Part shown: one piece after another, positions 26,370 through 36,259 of the stretch | Position numbering within the stretch: position 1 is the first letter of the stretch | Layout of the letters: every line of letters starts with the position of its first letter | Translations under genes and position numbers: made by a program | The notes under the pieces: model-generated | Seen by the model: the letters and a program-made list of their open reading frames with translations, nothing else | Database searches by the model: none | Told to the model about the DNA's origin: nothing | Assembly (NCBI RefSeq): GCF_020176715.1 | Contig: NZ_JAIVMF010000005.1 | Coordinates: 62,001 to 126,000, forward strand | Length of the DNA stretch: 64,000 nucleotides | Source of the DNA: Stappia stellulata | Lineage (GTDB): Bacteria; Pseudomonadota; Alphaproteobacteria; Rhizobiales; Stappiaceae | Reading direction: 5' to 3'

Positions 26370-27917
26370 ATGTCCGGCCAGGATCACGTCTTCATCTTCG
26401 ACACCACCTTGCGCGACGGCGAGCAGTCGCCCGGCGCCTCCATGACGCTGGAGGAAAAGCTCCAGGTCGCCGAAATCCTCGACGACATGGGCGTCGACAT
26501 CATCGAAGCCGGCTTTCCGATCGCCTCCAACGGCGATTTCGAGGCGGTGAGCGAGATCGCCAAGCGCGCCAAGCGGTCGGTGATCGCCGGTCTGGCCCGC
26601 GCGATCCACGCGGATATCGACCGTGCGGGCGACGCCGTGCGTCATGCCGAACGCGGGCGCATCCACACCTTCGTGTCGACCTCGCCGATCCATCTGGAAC
26701 ACCAGATGAAAAAGACCGAGGCGCAGGTGCTCGACATCATCACCGATACGGTGACGCGGGCGCGCAACCTGATCGACGACGTCGAATGGTCGGCAATGGA
26801 CGCGACCCGCACGCCGATCGAGTATCTGTGCCGCTGCGTGGAAGCCGCCATTCGCGCCGGCGCCACCACGATCAACCTGCCCGACACCGTCGGTTATGCG
26901 ACGCCGGACGAATACAAGGCGATGTTCCAGGCCATTCGCGAAAGCGTGCCGGATGCCGACAAGGCGGTTTTCTCGGTGCATTGCCACAACGACCTGGGAC
27001 TGGCGGTCGCCAACTCGCTGGCCGGTGTCGCCGGCGGCGCACGCCAGATCGAATGCACGATCAACGGTCTGGGCGAGCGCGCGGGCAATGCGGCGCTGGA
27101 AGAGATCGTGATGGCGCTCAGGACCCGCTCCGACGTGCTGCCCTACGCGTGCGGCGTCGACCCGAAGTTCCTGACGCGCGCGTCCAAGCTGGTCTCGGCC
27201 GTTTCCGGTTTTCCGGTCCAGTACAACAAGGCCATCGTCGGCAAGAACGCCTTCGCGCATGAAAGCGGCATCCACCAGGATGGCATGCTGAAGAACGCGG
27301 AGACCTACGAGATCATGCGTCCCGAGGACGTTGGCGTGCGCGCGACCTCGCTGGTCATGGGCAAGCATTCGGGCCGTCACGCGTTCCGCCAGAAGCTGGA
27401 GGAACTGGGCTACGAGATCGGCGACAATGCCTTCGAGGAGGCGTTCCGCCGCTTCAAGGAGCTGGCCGACCGCAAGAAGCATGTCTACGACGAGGACATC
27501 GAGGCGCTGGTCGAAAACGAGATCGCGACACAGGGCGAGCAGATCAAGGTGATCGCGCTGACAGTGATCGCCGGCACCGGCGGTCCGCAGAAGGCGATCC
27601 TGACGATGGATGTCGACGGCAAGCACGAGACCCGCGAGTGTTCCGGCGACGGACCGGTCGATGCGACCTTCAATGCCATCAAGGCCATCGTGCCGCATGA
27701 GGCAAAGCTTTCGCTCTACCAGGTGCATGCGGTCACCGAAGGCACCGACGCCCAGGGCGAGGTCTCCGTGCGGCTTGAGGCCAACGGGCGCATTTCCACC
27801 GGCAAGGGCGCGGATACGGACACGCTGGTCGCCTCGGCGCGCGCCTATGTCTCGGCGCTGAACAAGCTGCTCGCCCGTCAGAACCGCCCGGACCATCAGG
27901 AACTGAAGGCCGTGTGA
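26370..27917 (+). CDS. leuA: 2-isopropylmalate synthase
   Basis: First dedicated enzyme of leucine synthesis; condenses acetyl-CoA with 2-oxoisovalerate. The 515 residues fit the bacterial short form. The HMGL-like catalytic barrel begins [16 protein letters not shown] (residues 10-25), metal and substrate residues follow in [19 protein letters not shown] (about 202-220), and the linker contains [17 protein letters not shown]. The C-terminal about 130 residues form the leucine-binding allosteric LeuA domain ([15 protein letters not shown]). ATG 26370 follows AAAGAGGAAA. Confidence 0.96.
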   Translation: MSGQDHVFIFDTTLRDGEQSPGASMTLEEKLQVAEILDDMGVDIIEAGFPIASNGDFEAVSEIAKRAKRSVIAGLARAIHADIDRAGDAVRHAERGRIHTFVSTSPIHLEHQMKKTEAQVLDIITDTVTRARNLIDDVEWSAMDATRTPIEYLCRCVEAAIRAGATTINLPDTVGYATPDEYKAMFQAIRESVPDADKAVFSVHCHNDLGLAVANSLAGVAGGARQIECTINGLGERAGNAALEEIVMALRTRSDVLPYACGVDPKFLTRASKLVSAVSGFPVQYNKAIVGKNAFAHESGIHQDGMLKNAETYEIMRPEDVGVRATSLVMGKHSGRHAFRQKLEELGYEIGDNAFEEAFRRFKELADRKKHVYDEDIEALVENEIATQGEQIKVIALTVIAGTGGPQKAILTMDVDGKHETRECSGDGPVDATFNAIKAIVPHEAKLSLYQVHAVTEGTDAQGEVSVRLEANGRISTGKGADTDTLVASARAYVSALNKLLARQNRPDHQELKAV

Positions 27918-27963
27918 GGTCCAGCTTCCTCCGGCTGTCCTCGGCGGCAGCCTTGACGATGAC

Positions 27964-27999
27964 AAACGCCCTGCGGTCGATGGATCGCAGGGCGTTTTT
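27964..27999 (+). terminator. Terminator after leuA
   Basis: AAACGCCCTGCG pairs with CGCAGGGCGTTT across a 10-base loop, followed by a T-run. On the other strand the flanking A-run gives a possible second use for the convergent acetyltransferase gene. Confidence 0.88.
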
Positions 28000-28025
28000 G
28001 TTTCTCGGATGGTTGAAGTGCTGTC

Positions 28026-28571
28026 CTAACCCGCGTTCGAGGCGAAGCGTTTCGCCAGCGCCGGGGAGAGGATCTGCAGGCAGTCGAAGGCCGCGTCGTC
28101 GATCAGCATGCGCTGGCGCTGGCGGAAGCCGTTGGCTTCCATCATCCGGCGGGCCGGTTCGTTGCCGGCGGCCACGAAGGCGATCAGATGGGTGAAATAG
28201 GTGGTGTCGAAGAACCACTCCACGAGGGCGTCCGCCAGTTCCGACGCATAGCCCTTGCCCCAGAATTCGGACTTCAGGCAGATGCTGAGCGCGACTTCCG
28301 AGGTCTCGGGATAGACCGAGAAACCGGCGCGCCCGGCGAAGGTTCCGTCGTCCAGCGACGCTTTCCACTGGCTGAAGCCGCGCCGCTCCTGTCCGGTAAC
28401 ATAGTCGCTGAGGTGGCGCCTGGCGTCTTCGCGGGTGTGGATGATCTCGTGGGACCCCAGGAACCGGTTGACCTGCGGGTCGCAATGCAGCGCGTAGAGG
28501 TCGGCGAGATCGTCCTCGGAAAATGTGGTCAGCGCCAGTCTTGGCGTGGTGAGGATCGCTTTCGACGGCAT
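28026..28571 (-). CDS. GNAT N-acetyltransferase (RimJ/RimL-type)
   Basis: A 181-residue acetyl-CoA-dependent transferase. The acetyl-CoA-binding region is LKSEFWGKGYASELADALVEWFF (about residues 98-120), a variant of the Q/RxxGxG/A loop, followed by AGNEPARRMMEANGFRQRQRM. The N-terminal ILTTPRLALTTFSEDD is typical of enzymes acting on ribosomal proteins or free small molecules. The substrate is unknown. ATG 28571 follows TAGGAGGACGGA. The 235 bases to miaA (28572-28806) hold no gene I can support. Confidence 0.85.
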   Translation of the reverse strand: MPSKAILTTPRLALTTFSEDDLADLYALHCDPQVNRFLGSHEIIHTREDARRHLSDYVTGQERRGFSQWKASLDDGTFAGRAGFSVYPETSEVALSICLKSEFWGKGYASELADALVEWFFDTTYFTHLIAFVAAGNEPARRMMEANGFRQRQRMLIDDAAFDCLQILSPALAKRFASNAG

Positions 28572-28806
28572 TCCGTCCTCCTACGGTGTCGTCCCGGCGC
28601 CATGTGCCGGAAAGCCATGCGTGCGCGTGTCGCACACGTCAGGCGCTGTCGCGTTCACCGGGCATTTACCGCCTCTCATTGAACGCTGATTCGGCGTCTT
28701 GCGGGAACAAGACCCGACTTATTCAAGCCCGGCCCAAGGATTGCGCGAAGTCGATACCCGCATAATGTGCGCAAACCGTGGCGGTGCAATCTTGGGCTTT
28801 ATTATA

Positions 28807-29730
28807 TCACGGATGGCGCGCCAATTGTGTGACGAGTTCGCGCAAGGTAGAGGCGTTCGGGTCGAGACGCGGCCAATCGCCGAGCTGGCCGCGGAAGAAG
28901 GTCTCCTGCCGTTTTGCGTATTGCCGTGTCTGGGCGACGCAGCGCTCGACAGCGGCAGCAAGGCCGGCATCCATGTCGGGCAGGTTGGCGAGCTCGCGCA
29001 CGCCGATCGCCTTCATCGCCGGCAGGGCAGGGGAGAGGCCGCGCGCCGCAAGACGGCGCGCTTCGGAAATCGCGCCCTGTGCGATCATGGTGTCGAAACG
29101 CGCGGCAATGCGGGCATGCAGCCAGCGGCGCGGCGGCGCCAGAACGACCCGTGGGGCGGAGCGGGCGATCAGCGGTGTCCCGGTCTGGCCTTGCCAATGC
29201 AGCAACGACCGGCCGGTGCTTTCCACGACCTCCAGCGCGCGGGTGATGCGCTGCGTGTCGCCGGGCTCCAGACGGTCCGCCATGTCGGGATCGCGCGCGC
29301 GCAACAGCCGGTGCAACTCATCGCCCGGAGCCTCGGCCGCCATGGCGCGCAGTCTGGTGCGTACCGCCTCGTCGATGGGCGGGACGCTCGACAGGCCCTT
29401 GGTCAGGGCGCGGAAGTAAAGCCCCGTGCCGCCGACCAGGATCACGGGGCGCCCGTCCGCCGTTGCCGATGCCAACGTCGTCTCGACATCGCCCAGCCAG
29501 CGGGCGACGGAATAGGCATCGGCGGCGTCGATATGGCCGTAGAGGCGGTGGTCGGCGCGGGCGAGATCGTCCGCCCCCGGACGGGCCGTCAGGACATCGA
29601 GATCGGCATAGACCTGCATGCTGTCGGCATTGACCACCAGCGCCCCGGTCTTTTCCGCCAGGGTCACGGCAAGCGCCGACTTGCCGCTGGCGGTCGGCCC
29701 GGCTATCAACGTTACCGCTTGAGATCCCAT
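28807..29730 (-). CDS. miaA: tRNA dimethylallyltransferase
   Basis: Transfers a dimethylallyl group to A37 of tRNAs reading codons that begin with U. The 307 residues start at ATG 29730 (MGSQAVTLIAGPTASGKSAL) behind GAGAGGAATTGG. The P-loop lies at residues 10-17, the DSMQVYADLDVLTARP substrate segment near 37, and HRLYGHIDAADAYSVARW near 65. The later VGGTGLYFRAL and QTRQYAKRQETFFRGQ are family hallmarks. It is divergent from serB, with 28 bases between starts. Overlapping longer reading frame upstream is not real. Confidence 0.95.
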   Translation of the reverse strand: MGSQAVTLIAGPTASGKSALAVTLAEKTGALVVNADSMQVYADLDVLTARPGADDLARADHRLYGHIDAADAYSVARWLGDVETTLASATADGRPVILVGGTGLYFRALTKGLSSVPPIDEAVRTRLRAMAAEAPGDELHRLLRARDPDMADRLEPGDTQRITRALEVVESTGRSLLHWQGQTGTPLIARSAPRVVLAPPRRWLHARIAARFDTMIAQGAISEARRLAARGLSPALPAMKAIGVRELANLPDMDAGLAAAVERCVAQTRQYAKRQETFFRGQLGDWPRLDPNASTLRELVTQLARHP

Positions 29731-29758
29731 CCAATTCCTCTCAAAGGCAGAGCCGACC

Positions 29759-30652
29759 ATGACCCTGGTTGCCACCCTGATTGCCGCCCCGCAGCGTCCG
29801 GTTATTGACGCCAGGCTTCTGGAGGCCGCGCGGGCGGTCCTGCCCGAGGGCGCGCAAACCGTGACGCTCGACGCCGGGCACGCCGTTGACCTTCTGTTCA
29901 ATGCCGATCCGGCCAGCGCCGGCGCCTTCGAAACCGCGTTGCGTAACGCGCTCGACGGCGTGCCGGTCGACCTTCTTGTGCAGAAGCAGGAGGGAAGACG
30001 CAAGCGCCTGCTGATCGCGGACATGGATTCCACCATGATCGGGCAGGAATGCATCGACGAACTGGCCGATGCCCTTGGCAAAAAGCCCGAGATCGCCGCG
30101 ATCACCGAGCGGGCGATGCGGGGCGAGCTGGAGTTCGAGCCAGCGTTGCGGGAGCGGGCCGCCATGCTCGCCGGGCTCGATGTCTCGGTGATCCGGACGG
30201 TGCTCGACACCCAGATCACCCTGACGCCGGGTGCGAAGAGCCTTGTGCAGACCATGCGCCGGGATGGCGCCTATTGCGCGCTTGTGTCCGGTGGCTTCAC
30301 GGCCTTTACCGAGGTGATTGCGGCCGAGATCGGGTTTCACGAAAACCGGGCGAATTCTCTGCTCACCGCCGACGGCAAGCTGACCGGCGAGGTCGCGGAT
30401 CCGATCCTTGGACGCGAGGCCAAGCGCCAGCGTCTGGGAGAGCTTCTGGCGGAGCAGGGGCTGACGCCGGAAGACGCACTTGCGGTCGGCGACGGCGCCA
30501 ACGATCTGGCGATGATCGAGCTGGCCGGCCTGGGCGTTGCCTATCACGCCAAGCCGTCGGTCGCGGCGGTCGCGGATGCGCGGATCGATCACGGCGACCT
30601 GAGCGCGCTTCTGTATATGCAGGGCTATGCGAAGGCGGATTTCGCCGCCTGA
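29759..30652 (+). CDS. serB: Phosphoserine phosphatase
   Basis: Last step of serine synthesis, a cytoplasmic HAD-family phosphatase of 297 residues. The nucleophile motif is IADMDSTMIGQECIDEL (DxDST at about 88-92). Motif II is VSGGFTAFT near 177, and motif III/IV is VGDGANDLAMIELAGLGVAYHAKP near 243. An N-terminal ACT-like domain occupies roughly residues 1-80. It ends before the terminator at 30694. Confidence 0.95.
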   Translation: MTLVATLIAAPQRPVIDARLLEAARAVLPEGAQTVTLDAGHAVDLLFNADPASAGAFETALRNALDGVPVDLLVQKQEGRRKRLLIADMDSTMIGQECIDELADALGKKPEIAAITERAMRGELEFEPALRERAAMLAGLDVSVIRTVLDTQITLTPGAKSLVQTMRRDGAYCALVSGGFTAFTEVIAAEIGFHENRANSLLTADGKLTGEVADPILGREAKRQRLGELLAEQGLTPEDALAVGDGANDLAMIELAGLGVAYHAKPSVAAVADARIDHGDLSALLYMQGYAKADFAA

Positions 30653-30693
30653 ACACGGGCTGCCGTCACCTCCCACGGGAGGGGCGAGAGAAA

Positions 30694-30731
30694 AAGAAAG
30701 GGGCCGCGGGATGTACCGCGGCCCCTTTTTG
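30694..30731. terminator. Bidirectional terminator between serB and degP
   Basis: AAGGGGCCGCGG pairs with CCGCGGCCCCTT over a 6-base loop, with A-rich sequence to the left and a T-run to the right. It can end both converging transcripts. Confidence 0.9.
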
Positions 30732-30759
30732 CTTCGAACGCGTGATGCGTCCAACCCGG

Positions 30760-32298
30760 TCAATCCTCGATCGGGACCGGGATGAAGCGAACCTCGCCCT
30801 GGGCGTTGGAGATCAGCAGCAGCGCCAGGCGGCGGCCTTCCTCCTTCAGGGTCTGCACGCGCGCGCCAATGTCGGCGGGTGCCTTGACGGCTTCCTGGGC
30901 CACTTCGACGATCACATCGCCGGCGGTGATGCGCTTTTCCGCAGCGTCGGACCCGGCCTCGACCTCGGTCACGACGACGCCTTCGACATCTTCGGCGATC
31001 GTGTATTTCTCGCGCAGTTCATCGCTCATCGGGGCAAGCGTCATGCCCAGCATGGAGGAGGTTTCCGACGGCTCGTCGGCCGGGCTTTCGCCGGATGCGT
31101 CGGCAACGGCGGAATCCGCTTCCTCGAGACGGCCAAGCGTCACCTTCAGCGTGACCTCGGTACCCTTGCGCAACACGACCACATCGACTTCCTCGGCGAC
31201 GGGCGTGTCCGCGACCATGCGCGGCAGATCGCGCATGGAGGGAACACGCTCGCCATTGAACTCGACGATGACGTCACCGGCGGTGAGGCCGGCTTCTTCG
31301 GCCGGTCCGCCTTCGGTGATGCCGGCGACAAGCGCGCCTTCGGCATCGGACATGCCGAGGCTTTCCGCGATCTCGTCGGTGACTTCCTGGATGCGGACGC
31401 CGAGCCAGCCGCGGCGGGTCTCGCCGAACTCGCGCAACTGGGCGATCACCTGCATCGCCGTCTTGGAGGGAATGGCGAAGCCGATGCCGATCGAGCCGCC
31501 GGAAGGCGAGATGATCGCGGTGTTGATGCCGATGACTTCGCCCAGCTCGTTGAACAACGGTCCGCCCGAGTTGCCCCGGTTGATGGAGGCGTCGGTCTGC
31601 AGGTAGTTGTCATAGGGACCGGAATTGATGTCGCGGTTGCGCGCGGACACAATGCCGGTGGTGACCGTGCCGCCAAGCCCGAAGGGGTTGCCGATCGCCA
31701 TCACCCAGTCGCCGACCCGCATCTTGTCGGAATCGCCGAAGGCAACCGCCTTCAGCGGACCGTCCGGATCGACCTTGAGCACGGCGAGATCGGTTTTCGG
31801 ATCCGTGCCGATCACCTCCGCCGCGAGCTTGGAGCCATCGTTGAAATTGACGGTGATTTCGTCGGCGCCCTCGATCACGTGGTTGTTGGTGATGATGATG
31901 CCTTCGGTGCCGTCGAGAACGAAGCCCGACCCCAGCGACTGGACGCGCCGCGGACGGTTGGTGTTGTCGCGGTTCTGCCGGTTGAAGAATTCGTCGAAGA
32001 ACTCCTGGAAGGGCGAGCCGTCCGGAACCTGCGGCATCGGCACCGAGCGCTGTCCGGTGACGTTTTGCGCGGTCGAGATGTTCACCACGGAATCGAGGCG
32101 CGATTCCGCGAGATCGGGGACCGATTCCGGACCATGCGCCAGGGCCGGGCGCAGGTCGGCCGCAAGGCTTGCAGCGCCAAGCGCGAAGGCCAGTGTCAGA
32201 ACTGCGGCGCGGCGGAAGATCCGCTGCGCGCCGGACGTCTTGGTGTAAGAGGCGTCGTCGCGGGTCGTCAACGCGCCTTGAGGTGTCATCAGGGCCAT
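30760..32298 (-). CDS. degP: DegP/Do-family periplasmic serine protease
   Basis: A 512-residue HtrA protease and chaperone with a signal peptide (hydrophobic core RRAAVLTLAFALGAASLAADLRPALA). The catalytic triad is visible: His in IITNNHVIEGAD (about residue 138), Asp in GTDPKTDLAVLKV (about 169) and Ser in INRGNSGGPLFNEL (about 240). Two PDZ domains follow, at about 290-380 and 410-500. A disordered, acidic linker (EEADSAVADASGESPADEPSE) separates them. ATG 32298 follows GGAGGAC; ATG 32289 is an alternative. It sits at the end of the hfl cluster, the common alphaproteobacterial order. Confidence 0.94.
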   Translation of the reverse strand: MALMTPQGALTTRDDASYTKTSGAQRIFRRAAVLTLAFALGAASLAADLRPALAHGPESVPDLAESRLDSVVNISTAQNVTGQRSVPMPQVPDGSPFQEFFDEFFNRQNRDNTNRPRRVQSLGSGFVLDGTEGIIITNNHVIEGADEITVNFNDGSKLAAEVIGTDPKTDLAVLKVDPDGPLKAVAFGDSDKMRVGDWVMAIGNPFGLGGTVTTGIVSARNRDINSGPYDNYLQTDASINRGNSGGPLFNELGEVIGINTAIISPSGGSIGIGFAIPSKTAMQVIAQLREFGETRRGWLGVRIQEVTDEIAESLGMSDAEGALVAGITEGGPAEEAGLTAGDVIVEFNGERVPSMRDLPRMVADTPVAEEVDVVVLRKGTEVTLKVTLGRLEEADSAVADASGESPADEPSETSSMLGMTLAPMSDELREKYTIAEDVEGVVVTEVEAGSDAAEKRITAGDVIVEVAQEAVKAPADIGARVQTLKEEGRRLALLLISNAQGEVRFIPVPIED

Positions 32299-32419
32299 TG
32301 GCCGTCGTCCTCCAGTGCCTTCGTCCTGACGCCGGGAGATGCCGGCGCCGCTTGATAGTCTATCCCCGATCAATTGGGCGAGGAAACCGTTCCGGCCGCC
32401 TCGCCGTCGTGAGGGGCGC

Positions 32420-32605
32420 TCACCCGCGCACGAGCCATACGATACAGACCCCGATGGCGAGCGCGGCGACACCGCCGCCGCGCAGGATGTTGTCCGGCAG
32501 GTCCAGCATCTGCCGGATTGCCTGTTTCATCGCGCCCGGGGCCAGCGCATAGAGGGTTCCCTCCAGCGCCAGCACCAGTCCAAGCGCGACCCACAGATCG
32601 CTCAC
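32420..32605 (-). CDS. DUF2065 small membrane protein
   Basis: A 61-residue protein with two hydrophobic helices (LWVALGLVLALEGTLYALAP and VAALAIGVCIVWLV) and a basic loop, typical of DUF2065. Function unknown. Start overlaps the hflC stop by four bases (32602-32605, ATGA), placing it in the hflK-hflC-degP transcript. Confidence 0.88.
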   Translation of the reverse strand: MSDLWVALGLVLALEGTLYALAPGAMKQAIRQMLDLPDNILRGGGVAALAIGVCIVWLVRG

Positions 32606-33555
32606 TGCGCGGTGGCGGCGGGCGCTGCGGGCTCAGCCGTCGGCGCCGCCGGCATCTCCGTGGCCGGAACGCGCGTGGGCGTCAGTTCGGTTCCGCGCGG
32701 ATCGCGGAAGTAGCGGAAGAACTCAGAGTTCGGAGACAGCACCATCGAGGTTCCGCTTGTCTCCAGTCCGGCCGCATAGGCCTGCATCGACCGGTAGAAG
32801 GAGAAGAACTCCGGATCTTCGCTGAACGCTTCGGCAAAGATGTTCGTCCGCTCCGCGTCACCGTCACCGCGCATGATCTCCGCATCGCGTCGCGCCTCGG
32901 CGATCAGAACCGTCGCATCGCGGTCGGCGCGCGACCGGATCCGGCGAGCCTGTTCCTCACCCTGCGCACGAAGCTCCGTCGCCTCGCGCTGACGCTCGGT
33001 TTGCATGCGACGGAAAATCGCGTCGGAGTTGGTCTGCGGAAGGTCCGCGCGACGGATCTTGACGTCGATGACCTCGATCCCGATCGGTGCGGCGCGGATT
33101 GCCACGTCCTCACGGATCTCGTCCATCAGTTCGGCGCGTTCGTCACGCACGACCTGCACGAAGGTGGCCCGCGCCAGCACTGAGCGAAGGCTCGACTGCA
33201 GGAAGGTGGACAGACGCTGGTTCGCCTCGTTGATGTTGTTCACCGTCTGGTAGAACAGGACCGGATCGGTGATGCGGTAACGGGCGAAGGCGTCCACGAT
33301 CAGGCGCTTCTTGTCCGAGGCGATGGCCTCAATCGGCGGCATGTTGAGATCAAGCACCCGCTTGTCGAAGAAGCGCACGTTCTGAACGAAGGGGACCTTG
33401 AACTTCAGGCCCGCTTCGCGCTCGCTCTTGCGGATTTCACCGAACTGAAGCACCAGCGCCTGCTGGTCCGGGTTGATGATGTAGATCGACAGATATGCGG
33501 TGAACGCCAGTGCTGCGATCAGCAGGGCGCCAAGTCCGAAAAGACCGTTCTTCAT
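32602..33555 (-). CDS. hflC: HflC, FtsH protease modulator
   Basis: A 317-residue SPFH-family protein anchored by one N-terminal helix (LFGLGALLIAALAFTAYLSIYII). HflC forms a large complex with HflK around FtsH in the inner membrane and limits its access to substrates. Prohibitin-like residues IINPDQQALVLQFGEI and VIDVKIRRADLPQTN are seen, and the coiled region EATELRAQGEEQARRIRSRADRD follows. The tail is Pro/Ala-rich. The start overlaps the hflK stop by one base (TAATG). Confidence 0.94.
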   Translation of the reverse strand: MKNGLFGLGALLIAALAFTAYLSIYIINPDQQALVLQFGEIRKSEREAGLKFKVPFVQNVRFFDKRVLDLNMPPIEAIASDKKRLIVDAFARYRITDPVLFYQTVNNINEANQRLSTFLQSSLRSVLARATFVQVVRDERAELMDEIREDVAIRAAPIGIEVIDVKIRRADLPQTNSDAIFRRMQTERQREATELRAQGEEQARRIRSRADRDATVLIAEARRDAEIMRGDGDAERTNIFAEAFSEDPEFFSFYRSMQAYAAGLETSGTSMVLSPNSEFFRYFRDPRGTELTPTRVPATEMPAAPTAEPAAPAATAQ

Positions 33556-34736
33556 TACTGGTTGCCTCCGCTGCGGGCGGCGCCCTGAGACTTGTTGAGC
33601 TGGTCGAGCGGGAGATAGGGGACAATGCCGCCCGCGCCGCCAACGTTGTCGTCGATGATGATCTTGTTGTTGGCGCCCAGAACCTTTTCAAGCGTTTCGA
33701 GATAGAGCCGCTCGCGGGTCACGTTCGGTGCCTTGCGATACTCCTGGAGAACCTTGGTGAAGCGCTGTGCCTGACCGTTGGCTTCCGCGATCGTCTGGTC
33801 GCGATAGGCATTGGCCGCCTCGAGAACACGGGCCGCTTCGCCTCGCGCTTCCGGCACGATCCGGTTGGCGTAGGTCTGCGCCTCGTTCTGGATGCGCTCC
33901 TGGTCGGCACGGGCCGCCTGCACGTCGCGGAAGGCGTCGATGACCTGCTGCGGCGGGTCGACCTTCTGCATCTGCACCTCGGTCACTTCGACGCCGGCGC
34001 CGTAGGTGTCGAGCGCGCCCTGCATCAGCGTGCGCACGGCCTGCTGGATGGGCAGGCGGTTTTCGCCGAGGATGGAATCGATGTTGCTCTCGCCCACGAC
34101 CTCGCGCATCGCGCTTTCGGCAACCGCCTTCACCGTGGCTTCCGGATCCTGGATGTTGAACAGGTAGTCAGCCACGCCCTGCGGCGTGTTGCGGATGCGC
34201 CACTGAACCTTGAAGTCGACGTCGACGATGTTCTCGTCGCCGGTCAGCATCAGGCTTTCCTCGACCACGTCCTGCGCCGTAACGCGCGAGCCGCGCACCG
34301 TCTCGCGAAGGCCGACGGTGATTTCGCGGATGCGCAGCACTTCCGGCGTGAACACGGACCCGAGCGGATAGGGCCAGTTGTAGTTCAGGCCCGGAGCGGT
34401 CTGGTCGGTGATTTCGCCAAGAACGAGCTCCACGCCGACCTGGCCCTGTTCGACGCGGTAGAAACCGTTGGCGAACCAGATGCCGATCACGACGACGATC
34501 GCGAGCAGGATGCCCTTGAAGCCGAGATTGCCGCCGCCGGGAAGCACGCTCTTCAGCGTGTTCTGGCTACGCTTCAGGAGTTCTTCCAGATCCGGCGGAT
34601 TGCCGCCTCCGCCGCCACCGCCGCGCTGGGGACCACTGCCCCAAGGGCCGCCGCCGCCACCGCCCGATCCGCCCCACGGACCGCCGTTGCCGCCGCCTTT
34701 CCAGCCGCCGCCGCCGTTCTGGTTGCTCCAAGGCAT
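33555..34736 (-). CDS. hflK: HflK, FtsH protease modulator
   Basis: A 393-residue partner of HflC. The N-terminal about 60 residues are a flexible Gly/Pro/Trp-rich segment (MPWSNQNGGGGWKGGGNGG...), then one transmembrane helix (GILLAIVVVIGIWFANGFY) and the SPFH domain (GQVGVELVLGE ... MLTGDENIVDVDFKVQWRI). ATG 34736 fits the GAAGGA ribosome binding site better than GTG 34742. First gene of the hflK-hflC-DUF2065-degP cluster. About 230 bases upstream (34737-34969) hold its promoter region and no further gene that I can see. Confidence 0.94.
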   Translation of the reverse strand: MPWSNQNGGGGWKGGGNGGPWGGSGGGGGGPWGSGPQRGGGGGGGNPPDLEELLKRSQNTLKSVLPGGGNLGFKGILLAIVVVIGIWFANGFYRVEQGQVGVELVLGEITDQTAPGLNYNWPYPLGSVFTPEVLRIREITVGLRETVRGSRVTAQDVVEESLMLTGDENIVDVDFKVQWRIRNTPQGVADYLFNIQDPEATVKAVAESAMREVVGESNIDSILGENRLPIQQAVRTLMQGALDTYGAGVEVTEVQMQKVDPPQQVIDAFRDVQAARADQERIQNEAQTYANRIVPEARGEAARVLEAANAYRDQTIAEANGQAQRFTKVLQEYRKAPNVTRERLYLETLEKVLGANNKIIIDDNVGGAGGIVPYLPLDQLNKSQGAARSGGNQ

Positions 34737-34969
34737 CAACACATCCTTCGCTGAGGAGCCCGGCGCCGTATGCGCCAGGGTCCGGTTGTCGTCTTGCGCC
34801 CATCAGGGCCTCGTCGGGTTATAGGAACTCTTCCCGGCGCTTTCAATGAAGCGTATCGGCCGTCACTCCCCTGGTACCGACTTGGATACCGCGACCTTGC
34901 TTGTCAATGCATACCGGGGCGACAGCTGCCCGGTTTCGCGGTTTTCGCGTCGATTTCGCCCACGATGGT

Positions 34970-36223
34970 TTATCCGGCTGCCGACAGGGCGGCTCGGGCG
35001 GCCTCCAGTCCGCTTTGCCGTGCGCCATGGGCGGTGGAAAAAGCCGTTGCCGAAACCGCTTCACCGGCCAGAAACAGGCCTCCCTCAATAGGTGCGCGAA
35101 GGGCGGCGCGGGCGTCGGCATGGCCCGGCAGGGCGCAGGAGTAGGCGCCCAGGATATGCGGATCCGAGCTCCAGCGGGTCGCGGTGGCGCGGCGGATGCG
35201 CGCGGCGATGCCGCTGCCGAAAACGTCCTTGAGGGCGGCAAGGCCGAAATCGACCATCGCCGGCTCTCCCGCCGCTTCCAGCTCCCGCGCGGTTTCGCCG
35301 CACAACTGGCCGACGATCACCGGCTGGGAGAAGTGGTTGACGACGAAATTGATCGGCGCCCGCGCCGGGTCGCCGGACGTCATCGTGTCGATATAGGCCG
35401 TGTCCTCGAAGCCCTCGACCGGTGCGTCGAGCAGGAACGCGACTTTTTCGGCGACGCCGGTCGGACAGTGTAAGGCCGCCTCCTGCACGGCGTCGGGAAG
35501 CGCGGGCGTAAAGCGGATCCTGCCTGAGGCGAGGATATTGGTCGAAACGGTGAGGATGACGGAGCGGGCGCGCAAGGTGCCGCGGCTGGTTGCGACGCGG
35601 ATCGGCGTCGACGACCGGTCGATCGCGCTGACCTCCACATCCAGATGCACCGGCACATGCGCCGAAGCGCGGGCAATGAGCGCGCCATAGCCGGAGACGA
35701 CCGGCCAGTTTTCCTTGGTGTCCTGATAGGCGGCAAGGTCGAGCGTGGAGATCTGCTCCGGGGGCATGGCGGAGAGCAGCGACATCCAGTGCCGGGCGAG
35801 CGGCCACCACGGGCCGGCGGTGTCGCATACGCTTTGCGCATCGACGTCCCGGCCCGCCTCGCCGGCCGCGTCAGCGGCCGCGAATGCCGCCTCGACTGCG
35901 TCCCAGGCGGCCCTCGTCGTTGCCGCATCCGCCTTTTCGCCAGCGAGATACAGACCGCTGGAGCGGCGCGTTCCCATGCGTCGATAGTCGACGTCCAGCC
36001 GGTCGGCGATTTCGCGGAACGGATTGTGCGAGGCGCTGTGAATCCAGTGACAGCCCCGGTCGAAGGGGATGCCGGGAAAGATGCGCTCGTCCGTCCAGGC
36101 GCGGCCACCGACGCGGGCCTTGGCCTCCAGGACGGCGAAAGACACGCCGGCGCGTGCGAGGGCTTCTCCGGCGGCAAGGCCTGCAGCACCTGCGCCGATG
36201 ACGATCACGTTGTAGTCGGACAT
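34970..36223 (-). CDS. FAD-dependent amine oxidase / NAD(P)-binding oxidoreductase
   Basis: A 417-residue flavin amine oxidase-like protein. The Rossmann FAD motif VIVIGAGAAGLAAGEALARAG (residues about 6-26) is followed by VLEAKARVGGRAWTD, the second FAD-binding GG motif. The FAD-contacting C-terminal segment is IEGGLFLAGEAVSATAFSTAHGA (near 385-407). There is no signal peptide, so it is cytoplasmic. Substrate unknown. ATG 36223 follows GGAGACCCA. Just downstream of, but about 36 bases apart from, the fghA operon, same strand. Confidence 0.82.
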   Translation of the reverse strand: MSDYNVIVIGAGAAGLAAGEALARAGVSFAVLEAKARVGGRAWTDERIFPGIPFDRGCHWIHSASHNPFREIADRLDVDYRRMGTRRSSGLYLAGEKADAATTRAAWDAVEAAFAAADAAGEAGRDVDAQSVCDTAGPWWPLARHWMSLLSAMPPEQISTLDLAAYQDTKENWPVVSGYGALIARASAHVPVHLDVEVSAIDRSSTPIRVATSRGTLRARSVILTVSTNILASGRIRFTPALPDAVQEAALHCPTGVAEKVAFLLDAPVEGFEDTAYIDTMTSGDPARAPINFVVNHFSQPVIVGQLCGETARELEAAGEPAMVDFGLAALKDVFGSGIAARIRRATATRWSSDPHILGAYSCALPGHADARAALRAPIEGGLFLAGEAVSATAFSTAHGARQSGLEAARAALSAAG

Positions 36224-36259
36224 TGGGTCTCCGGAAATCGGGTCTTGAAAATAAGCCGG

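Noticed and set aside
28699-29808. Plus-strand frame opposite miaA
   Set aside because: Composition and lack of motifs show it is a shadow of miaA, whose P-loop and signature segments are intact.
30049-32355. Very long open frame on the plus strand overlapping degP
   Set aside because: It covers the end of serB and all of degP on the opposite strand. The translation is low-complexity with no domain, while degP has its full catalytic triad and PDZ domains. It is a GC-rich antisense shadow.
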